20,755 nt of DNA from SURF-24 sp964537965 (GTDB lineage: Bacteria > Bacteroidota > Ignavibacteria > Ignavibacteriales > SURF-24). The stretch is taken from assembly GCA_964537965.1 (NCBI GenBank), contig CAZIDB010000067.1:1-20755 (forward strand), read 5' to 3'. The notes under the pieces were generated by a model. The model was not told where the DNA came from, did not search any database, and saw only the letters and a list, made by a program, of their open reading frames with translations. The position numbers and the translations under genes were made by a program. Below, piece by piece: positions 15,507 to 20,755 of the stretch (within the stretch, counting starts at the first letter, position 1; every line of letters starts with the position of its first letter).

Positions 15507-17647
15507 TGTTTAATATCGATTCAATCAGTATAAATCTTTCACCTTATTTTTTTATCGCTCTGATTCCGGTTGTTGCATACACTGTTTATGTTTACCGGTA
15601 CACTATTCCGCAGGTCAATAAAACATTCAGGATATTTCTTACTGCGTTGAGAGCAATAGCATTGTTGCTGGTATTGTTCTTTTTGTTTGAACCGGTTGTA
15701 GGTATTTCAAGGAAGTTAGTTAATGAACCCGTAAACCTGATTTTCGTTGATGATTCGAAATCAGTTACGATTGATGATAAGACAAACCGTAAGGAGAATC
15801 TTCTTCATTTTATTAATGATGCTTCATCTTCTGCGATATCCGGCAAAACCGAGTTTTATAAATTCGGGAATAAAACAAATCGTATTTCTGCCGATAGTGT
15901 TAAAATGCTTCCCTTTTCAGAACCAGTGACCAATTTTTCCAACCTGTTCAGTTCAATTAAAAATTATGAGAAAAACATTTCATCAATCATAATTGTGAGT
16001 GATGGCGTTATTACCGATGGAGTAAACCCGGTTTATCAGGCTCAGAAAATCGGCGTACCGATATTTACTGTTGCCCTTGGAGATTCAACAAGAAAAAATA
16101 ATCTTGAGATTAAAAAAGTCCTGATGAATGAATACATCTATGCCGAAACTCCTACTGGTATTAATCTTACTATTGGAAATTACGGTTATAAAAATCAAGC
16201 TGTAGCATTAAGTTTTTATGAAGATAACAAGCTGGTTGAAAAGCAAAATATTTCTTTAACCGGTGAGGAGACAAGTTCGTTCAACTTAGAGTATCTGCCA
16301 AAAAATCCTGGTGAAAAGAAACTTACTTTCCAGTTAAGCGAGCTGAAAGGTGAATCTTCTGTGGCAGATAATAAGAAGGTTGTTTATGTGAATATACTTA
16401 ACAATAAAATAAGAGCCTTGGTCATTGCAGGAAGCCCATCTGCAGATTTATCTTTTATAAAGCAAACATTGGCTGCCGACGAAAACTTAAAGTTATCTTC
16501 AATAACTCAAATAGCACAGGACAGATTTCTTGAGAATGTTGACAGGAACAGGTTAATAGACAGCGCCGATGTTCTTTTTCTTGTCGGCTTTCCTTCTGCA
16601 CAAACAAGCAGTGCACTTCTGAATAAAGTTCTTGATGCAATCAAAGAAAAGAATAAACCAAACTTTATTGTGCTTGCAAGCGGAATTGACTACTCCAAAT
16701 TATTGGTGCTTCAGCCTGAGCTACCTTTTTTCATTAAAGCTTTTTCAAACGGAACATCCGAGGTTCAACCGACTGTTACAAGCGAGCAAATGGATAATCC
16801 CCTTCTTAAAAGTAATGCTGATGACGCTTTAACTACATGGAATAATCTGCCGCCGGTAATTAAGGATAATCATGATTTAGCAGCTAAACCTGAAAGCGAA
16901 ATTTTAGTAAGAATGAAAATAAATAATATACCTTTGAACTCACCTCTGATTGTTTCAAGAAAACTTGGAAGTAAAAAATCAATTGCTGTTCTTGCCAAAG
17001 ATATATGGAAATGGAAACTTCAGACTGCCGAAAAAAAATTAAACGTATTCGACAGCTTCATTCTTAACAGCCTGAAGTGGATGAATACAAAGGAAGATCA
17101 GAGAGTTGTATCAATTAAACCTGTAAAGAAAATCTTTTCATTGGGTGAACAAATTGAGTTTTCAGCAGAAGTGTATAATGAAACTTTTAATCCTGTTGAT
17201 GATGCTGAATTAAATGTTGATGTAAAGCTTGGTAATGATAATTTTACGGTTGAGATGAATTCTGTTGGTAATGGAATTTACGAAGGAACACTAAACGTAA
17301 ACAAACCGGGTGATTACAATTTTTCCGGCGAAGCGAAAAGAAACGGAAGAGTTTTAGGCAGAGACGGCGGTAAATTTACTGTTGGCGAAGTTGACATTGA
17401 AATGGTTAATACAAGAATGGACAAAGAATTTCTTATGGGATTGTCAATTCAAACCGGAGGAAAATTTTTTACAGCAGATAATTATTCCGGACTTTTCGCA
17501 TTGGTTAATGACCAAGCCAGGAAAAAATCAGATTATAAAATTATTAAGAGTGAATATAACCTATGGTCGAATGAATGGCTTTTAGCTTTGGCCGTTCTGT
17601 TATTTGGTTTGGAATGGTTCTTCAGAAAAAGAAGCGGGATGATTTAA
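15506..17647 (+). CDS. Membrane-anchored VWA-domain protein with glutamine-amidotransferase-like domain
   Basis: Large inner-membrane protein of 713 residues. Two N-terminal helices (about 13-33 and 41-62) are followed by a von Willebrand factor A-like domain (about 75-195) with a metal-site motif D82-x-S84-x-S86 (VDDSKSV) and VSDG at 164-167. A beta-sandwich segment (about 205-295) precedes a class-I glutamine-amidotransferase-like or flavodoxin-like region (about 300-400, VIAGSPSADLSFIKQ and ADVLFLVGF) with no catalytic cysteine that I can see. Another beta-rich stretch and a last helix (about 689-706) complete it. Proteins of this layout occur in many Bacteroidota and Planctomycetes, often near MoxR and DUF58 genes, which are absent here. 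The function is unknown; surface or envelope assembly is only a guess. It overlaps phzF by one base. Confidence 0.8.
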   Translation: MFNIDSISINLSPYFFIALIPVVAYTVYVYRYTIPQVNKTFRIFLTALRAIALLLVLFFLFEPVVGISRKLVNEPVNLIFVDDSKSVTIDDKTNRKENLLHFINDASSSAISGKTEFYKFGNKTNRISADSVKMLPFSEPVTNFSNLFSSIKNYEKNISSIIIVSDGVITDGVNPVYQAQKIGVPIFTVALGDSTRKNNLEIKKVLMNEYIYAETPTGINLTIGNYGYKNQAVALSFYEDNKLVEKQNISLTGEETSSFNLEYLPKNPGEKKLTFQLSELKGESSVADNKKVVYVNILNNKIRALVIAGSPSADLSFIKQTLAADENLKLSSITQIAQDRFLENVDRNRLIDSADVLFLVGFPSAQTSSALLNKVLDAIKEKNKPNFIVLASGIDYSKLLVLQPELPFFIKAFSNGTSEVQPTVTSEQMDNPLLKSNADDALTTWNNLPPVIKDNHDLAAKPESEILVRMKINNIPLNSPLIVSRKLGSKKSIAVLAKDIWKWKLQTAEKKLNVFDSFILNSLKWMNTKEDQRVVSIKPVKKIFSLGEQIEFSAEVYNETFNPVDDAELNVDVKLGNDNFTVEMNSVGNGIYEGTLNVNKPGDYNFSGEAKRNGRVLGRDGGKFTVGEVDIEMVNTRMDKEFLMGLSIQTGGKFFTADNYSGLFALVNDQARKKSDYKIIKSEYNLWSNEWLLALAVLLFGLEWFFRKRSGMI

Positions 17648-17700
17648 GAATAAAATATTTTCTTACTTCTACAGTATAAGCACAAAGGTTGGGATCAAAA

Positions 17701-18360
17701 GTGAAAAAATTTTTTATATCTCTGATATTCTTTGGTGTTTCTATTAACGCTCAAGCGCTCAGAAATAATTTTCAATTTGCATTATCTGATTCTACTCATT
17801 CTTTATATTCATTTAAATCAATTAATTCAGATTACCTTAACAGCTATGAGAGGAATAGTCATTCTACATTAAATATTGCGGGTCAGGTTGTTGCAGGTTC
17901 CTCACTTGCGTTTTTATTTCCAATTCCGGTATTAATTGTAGCTTTCAATGCTTCATATGGACATAAAGTTGATGATGCTGTCAATATGGGATTCCTATTT
18001 TTGTTGTACTCATCATATGTCTTTGGAGCGGCAGTTGGAGTTGATTGGATAGCAAGTATTGAGAATAAGAATAATTCATTATTGGAAACATTTGGTTACT
18101 CGGCAATTGGTAGCGGCGCAAGTTTATTATTACTTGGGATTCTATCAACACAATATCACCAGATTCCAACCAGTGGTATACTTACGGCACTCTTATGCCC
18201 GGTACTTAGTTCTGTTTTGTACACAACATTAATTTCGGATTGGCCTGTTCAAGAGAAGGTAAATCAAGAATATATTCAACCAAACCATATTCATAATTAC
18301 AGAGATTTGGTTGAAGAATCGATGCAGGTAAAAATTAATATTTTCCAATTACGTTTTTAG
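17701..18360 (+). CDS. Unknown small membrane protein with signal peptide
   Basis: I do not recognise this protein of about 219 residues. With a GTG start at 17701 it begins with a typical signal peptide (KKFFISLIFFGVSINAQA). An in-frame TTG at 17689 would put four extra residues before the lysines and is less likely. Three to four hydrophobic segments follow: GSSLAFLFPIPVLIVAF, MGFLFLLYSSYVFGAAVGV, IGSGASLLLLGIL and ILTALLCPVLSSVLYTTLI. The C-terminus is polar. The glycine and serine spacing suggests packed helices. It lies 53 bases after the VWA gene and 53 before the comF-like gene, so it may belong to the same transcript. Confidence 0.6.
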   Translation: MKKFFISLIFFGVSINAQALRNNFQFALSDSTHSLYSFKSINSDYLNSYERNSHSTLNIAGQVVAGSSLAFLFPIPVLIVAFNASYGHKVDDAVNMGFLFLLYSSYVFGAAVGVDWIASIENKNNSLLETFGYSAIGSGASLLLLGILSTQYHQIPTSGILTALLCPVLSSVLYTTLISDWPVQEKVNQEYIQPNHIHNYRDLVEESMQVKINIFQLRF

Positions 18361-18413
18361 TTTTCTGACAATTAACTGGTACTGTTTATACTCATATATT
18401 TTCTTTAAATGCA

Positions 18414-19100
18414 ATGAAGAATTTAATAAGAAGTCTCTTTGATTTCTTTTTGCCAAGATTTTGTCCTGCCTGCAAAACCAAACTTGGAAATCTGGAAGAG
18501 GTAATATGCAATAACTGTTTCTCTTCAATTCAGTTAGCATCAAAAGAAAGGCTTCAGTTTGAATATGAGAAGAAGTTTGTGCAAGAGAATTTAATTTCAG
18601 GATTCTATTCCCACTTTGTATTTGAAAAAGATAAAGCGCTGCAGCATTTAATCCATTCTCTGAAATATGAAAAGCGATTTCAGAACGGATATTTTCTCGG
18701 TAAAACAATCGCTAACGGATTGATCCCTTTTTTTAATGAATGGAAGATTGATTTAATTATTCCCATCCCGTTGCATCCAATAAAAAAGGCAGTCAGAGGT
18801 TATAATCAGTCAACTTATATTGCAAAGGGCATATCAGCAATTACTTCTGTTCCCTACAATCAAAAACTATTGAAAAGAATTAGAAATACATCATCCCAAA
18901 CTACAATGACATTAGTTGAGCGAAAGGAAAATATTAATAATGCATTTAAAGCTTCAAATGAAAAAGTAATAACGGGTAAAAATCTTCTTCTAATTGATGA
19001 TGTAATAACAACCGGGGCAACAACATCAGAATGCGCAAAAGTTTTATTGGAAGCTGGGGCAAATAAAGTTTATGCAGCTTCGGTTGCAATTGCAGATTGA
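18414..19100 (+). CDS. comF: ComF-family phosphoribosyltransferase-like protein
   Basis: ComF-like protein of 228 residues; relatives support DNA uptake during natural transformation, but the family is widespread and its biochemical role is unsettled. An N-terminal zinc ribbon has C17, C20, C32 and C35. RGYNQS begins at 128, RIRNTSSQTTM near 155, and the type-I PRTase PRPP loop LLLIDDVITTGATTSE starts near 191. The length is normal. The start ATG at 18414 has only a weak purine-poor leader. No other competence genes are in the window, so a role in transformation here is inference. It is the last gene before the second repeat-rich spacer. Confidence 0.88.
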   Translation: MKNLIRSLFDFFLPRFCPACKTKLGNLEEVICNNCFSSIQLASKERLQFEYEKKFVQENLISGFYSHFVFEKDKALQHLIHSLKYEKRFQNGYFLGKTIANGLIPFFNEWKIDLIIPIPLHPIKKAVRGYNQSTYIAKGISAITSVPYNQKLLKRIRNTSSQTTMTLVERKENINNAFKASNEKVITGKNLLLIDDVITTGATTSECAKVLLEAGANKVYAASVAIAD

Positions 19101-19154
19101 TTCATTAATAATTTACTACCGGAAATTGAAGAACACTTTACAGTTGGGCCAAAT

Positions 19155-19188
19155 ATTACCAGGATTACCAGGATTTGTTATTACCAAG
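19155..19188. repeat. Tandem nonamer ATTACCAGG
   Basis: ATTACCAGG occurs at 19155-19163 and again directly at 19164-19172, with a third close copy ATTACCAAG at 19180-19188. It opens the 686-base gene-free stretch 19101-19786, which contains nothing else that looks coding. Confidence 0.7.
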
Positions 19189-19193
19189 ATTAA

Positions 19194-19238
19194 ATACTCT
19201 GTGGCTCTCTGAGGTGCTTTGTGCTCTCTGTGTAATGA
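19194..19238. repeat. 45-base direct repeat, copy 1
   Basis: Matches copy 2 (19457-19501) at 42 of 45 positions. The three differences (G/A, C/T, T/C at repeat positions 8, 31 and 43) are all transitions. It is built from CTCTGTG-like words (core CTCTCTGAGGTGCTTTGTG). Confidence 0.85.
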
Positions 19239-19251
19239 ATTAAGGGAAGCC

Positions 19252-19293
19252 GGATGTTGGATACTGGATTCTGGATACAGGATACTGGATTTA
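19252..19293. repeat. Tandem heptamer array GGATNNN, six units
   Basis: Six consecutive seven-base units each start with GGAT: GGATGTT, GGATACT, GGATTCT, GGATACA, GGATACT, GGATTTA. There is no spacer diversity, so this is a microsatellite-like array, not a CRISPR. A further GATGCTGGATTGTG-like fragment lies near 19568. Confidence 0.8.
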
Positions 19294-19342
19294 TAAAGAG
19301 AAGAGTTACTTTGCTTGTGATAATAATTAGTTAAGCAATATC

Positions 19343-19409
19343 GGTTGCTTCGATACGACCGGCAAATGCCAGACTACTCAGCAACCTTTCATTCTGCGGT
19401 TGTTGAGTA
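19343..19409. repeat. Overlapping inverted repeats able to form alternative hairpins
   Basis: GGTTGCT (19343-19349) can pair with AGCAACC (19380-19386). The same right arm, extended as TACTCAGCAACC (19375-19386), can instead pair with GGTTGTTGAGTA (19398-19409) in a 12-pair stem with a single G-T wobble. The two foldings exclude each other. A short GTACG/CGTAC pair (19407-19411, 19423-19427) lies just beyond. Confidence 0.65.
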
Positions 19410-19456
19410 CGTCCACTTTAACCGTACATAACGAAACAACATTGATTCAGAATATT

Positions 19457-19501
19457 ATACTCTATGGCTCTCTGAGGTGCTTTGTGTTCTCTGTGTAACG
19501 A
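19457..19501. repeat. 45-base direct repeat, copy 2
   Basis: Second copy of the 19194-19238 repeat, same orientation, 263 bases downstream start to start. The sequence between the copies contains the heptamer array and the alternative hairpins. The stretch after it (about 19502-19560) has a GAACGAAGAACGA-like run. Confidence 0.85.
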
Positions 19502-19561
19502 CATTTGAGATAAGAACGGAGAGTGTAGAACGAAGAACGATATTTAAGGTTGGAGAATATC

Positions 19562-19593
19562 ATACTTGATGCTGGATTGTGTTTCTCAAGTAT
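19562..19593. repeat. Inverted repeat ATACTTGA/TCAAGTAT
   Basis: ATACTTGA (19562-19569) pairs with TCAAGTAT (19586-19593) in a perfect eight-base-pair stem with a 16-base loop. It is the last structured element before the toxin-antitoxin promoter. Confidence 0.55.
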
Positions 19594-19720
19594 CAAATCC
19601 AAAATTCTTACGTTGGATAAGCAGCATTTAATAAATAAAATTTTTCACTTGTAGAGTAACTATTGACGACCTTAGAATATTCTTAAACAATAAGTAGGGT
19701 TTCACTTAGAATTTAGGATT

Positions 19721-19749
19721 TTGGAAATTATGGTAAAGGTTCCTATACT
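19721..19749 (+). promoter_or_regulatory. Promoter of the toxin-antitoxin operon
   Basis: TTGGAA (19721-19726) and TATACT (19744-19749) are separated by 17 bases. Transcription would start near 19757, just before the direct repeats at 19764-19785. Confidence 0.5.
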
Positions 19750-19763
19750 GGGCACATAGTTAA

Positions 19764-19785
19764 GAGCTAATAAAGGAGCTAACAA
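19764..19785 (+). promoter_or_regulatory. Candidate antitoxin operator, two direct repeats
   Basis: GAGCTAATAA (19764-19773) and GAGCTAACAA (19776-19785) are direct repeats with a 12-base period, about one helical turn, lying between the promoter and the start codon. The second copy contains the GGAG ribosome-binding site (19775-19778). Ribbon-helix-helix repressors commonly bind such closely spaced repeats side by side, so autoregulation by the antitoxin is a reasonable inference. Confidence 0.4.
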
Positions 19786-19786
19786 T

Positions 19787-20017
19787 TTGGGAATGCAACA
19801 AGCAAAAATAAGTTTTGATGAGAACCATATAAAAATCTTGAACAAGTATCGGGAATATGGTTTTAAAGATAAAAGTTCATTAGTTCGTTCTGCCATTGAG
19901 GAGTTTATTAAACTGGTAGAGAAACGGAAATTAATAGAATCAGCAGAACTCTATGCAGAGATTTATGAAGTAGATTCAGAATTGAGGGATTTAACCGATA
20001 CGGCAATAGTGGGTTGA
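19787..20017 (+). CDS. Ribbon-helix-helix antitoxin of a MazEF-type pair
   Basis: Small DNA-binding antitoxin of 76 residues that would neutralise the downstream MazF/PemK-type toxin and repress the operon. Residues 3-9 (MQQAKISF region) form the predicted beta strand, followed by helix 1 (about 13-24, HIKILNKYREYG) and helix 2 (about 30-43, SLVRSAIEEFIKLV), the RHH fold. The acidic C-terminal tail (about 50-76, EIYEVDSELRDLTD) is the likely toxin-binding part. TTG 19787 is preferred because GGAG at 19775-19778 is eight bases away; ATG 19793 (two codons later) is the alternative. The toxin gene starts five bases after the stop. Confidence 0.8.
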   Translation: MGMQQAKISFDENHIKILNKYREYGFKDKSSLVRSAIEEFIKLVEKRKLIESAELYAEIYEVDSELRDLTDTAIVG

Positions 20018-20022
20018 CCTAA

Positions 20023-20379
20023 ATGAAATCAATTAAAAGTGGGATGGTTATAGATATAGACTTAAATCCTGTTAAAGGTTCTGAAACCGGGAAGATAAGA
20101 CCTTGCATTGTTGTCACAAATGATGTGTAAAATCAAAGGATTCCTGTTATCCAGGTAGTTCCAATAACGTCCTGGAATGATAAGAAGGCACAAATTCAAA
20201 CAAACGTTTTAATAGAACCATCAAAAGAAAACGGATTAACAAAAAAATCCATAGCAGATTGCCTTCAGACAAGACCAATTGAATTTCAATATAGATTAGT
20301 AAAAATTCGCGGTCAGCTATCAGTTAACAAACTAGCTGAGATAGATAAAGCATTAAAATTAGTTTTTGATTTAATGTAA
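20023..20379 (+). pseudogene. MazF/PemK-type mRNA interferase toxin interrupted by an in-frame TAA
   Basis: Reading from ATG 20023 gives a typical MazF/PemK toxin beginning MKSIKSGMVIDIDLNPVKGS and continuing ETGKIRPCIVVTNDV. Codon 36 (20128-20130) is then TAA, and the same frame continues with NQRIPVIQVVPITSW and later LTKKSIADCLQTRPIEF to a stop at 20377-20379. The total of 118 codons fits a full-length toxin. Relatives usually have tyrosine between NDV and NQ (TAT or TAC), so one base change explains the stop. Apart from this the frame is intact, with the conserved GSETGKIRPCIVV and the second-half motif undamaged, so the inactivation looks recent, or the base is a sequencing error. The gene should be inactive: 35 residues lack most of the catalytic fold. 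Confidence 0.85.
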
Positions 20380-20418
20380 GCATATCCCCATTACTTACAC
20401 TAATTAAAAATTATACTA

Positions 20419-20448
20419 ACAGAAAGAAAAGAATTGTTCTGTATTTTT
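20419..20448 (+). terminator. Possible terminator after the toxin gene
   Basis: ACAGAA (20419-20424) pairs with TTCTGT (20437-20442) and is followed by ATTTTT. The stem is short and the loop is 12 bases, so this is a weak candidate. It lies between the convergent toxin gene and argS; the remainder of 20380-20545 is AT-rich with nothing else visible. Confidence 0.3.
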
Positions 20449-20545
20449 AACTTTCACTCAGAATAAATTTTTACTAAGGAATAGTTCATAGCAACTGAAA
20501 AGTAATAGTGTTTTAATTCTTTTAACTTTATAACCTTTAACCTTT

Positions 20546-20755
20546 TTACATCCTATCCGGCGCATCTACTCCAAGAATTTTTAATCCGTTTTTAATAATA
20601 AATTGAGTTGCAATACAAAGAGCGAGTCTCGCTTCAGCAAGATTCTTTTCTGAACCGATAATTCTGCACTGAGTATAGAAGCGATGGAACAAGGCTGCTA
20701 ACTCTTCAAGGTAAGCAGTTATGCGATGTGTCTCAAAATTTTCAGCATCATACAA
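20546..20755 (-). CDS. argS: Arginyl-tRNA synthetase, C-terminal fragment at the window edge
   Basis: The last 70 or so residues of a class I arginyl-tRNA synthetase, which charges tRNA-Arg with arginine. The anticodon-binding (DALR) domain is recognisable from FETHRITAYLEELAALFHRF, then YTQCRIIGSE, LAEARLALCIATQFIIKNGL and the typical ending LLGV-like LGVDAPDRM followed by TAA. The gene enters from the right edge, so its start and catalytic domain lie outside the window. It converges on the toxin-antitoxin locus. Confidence 0.93.
   Translation of the reverse strand: MYDAENFETHRITAYLEELAALFHRFYTQCRIIGSEKNLAEARLALCIATQFIIKNGLKILGVDAPDRM

Noticed and set aside
18349..18708. 119-residue minus-strand frame opposite the start of comF
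   Set aside because: It overlaps the conserved zinc-ribbon region of comF in antisense and shows no domain features.
19252..19293. Possible CRISPR array
   Set aside because: Units are seven bases long and contiguous with no spacers; no cas gene is present. It is a tandem microsatellite.

Overview
The window looks like ordinary chromosome from an AT-rich, Gram-negative member of the Bacteroidota/Chlorobi side of the FCB group, most likely an Ignavibacteria-type organism. This is inference. It rests on a lactate-dehydrogenase-like malate dehydrogenase, a TonB-dependent receptor with an N-terminal carboxypeptidase-regulatory-like domain, aromatic C-terminal outer-membrane proteins, frequent TTG starts, and intergenic stretches full of short palindromes and tandem words. 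There is no rRNA, tRNA, CRISPR array or transposase that I can support.

Layout. (1) 1-1170: malate dehydrogenase on the plus strand, ending at a hairpin shared with the convergent ribosomal genes. (2) 1195-1838: the L21-L27 pair (rplU-rpmA) on the minus strand with its own promoter. (3) 1921-12291: eight tightly packed minus-strand genes, read as TonB-dependent receptor, xseA, xseB, dxs, Gfo/Idh/MocA oxidoreductase, PhoB-like response regulator, PhoR-like histidine kinase, pgi. Gaps run from 42 bases down to overlaps, so this is probably one operon. (4) 12472-13391: an unrecognised secreted or outer-membrane protein with its own promoter. (5) 13318-13825: a gene-free divergent spacer carrying a cluster of imperfect palindromes. 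(6) 13773-19100: plus-strand genes surE, a PhzF-family isomerase, a membrane-anchored VWA protein, a small unknown membrane protein and a ComF-like phosphoribosyltransferase. (7) 19101-19786: a second gene-free stretch made largely of repeated words. (8) 19721-20379: a MazEF-type toxin-antitoxin locus with an intact ribbon-helix-helix antitoxin and a toxin interrupted by one TAA codon. (9) 20546-20755: the C-terminus of arginyl-tRNA synthetase entering from the right edge on the minus strand.

Functionally most of the window is housekeeping: central carbon metabolism (mdh, pgi), isoprenoid precursor synthesis (dxs), DNA repair (xseAB), translation (rplU, rpmA, argS) and nucleotide or phosphate salvage (surE). 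The less ordinary parts are the two repeat-rich spacers, the broken toxin gene with a candidate direct-repeat operator, an oxidoreductase lacking the usual active-site histidine, and three proteins of unknown role. I found no convincing evidence of a wholly new multi-gene system.
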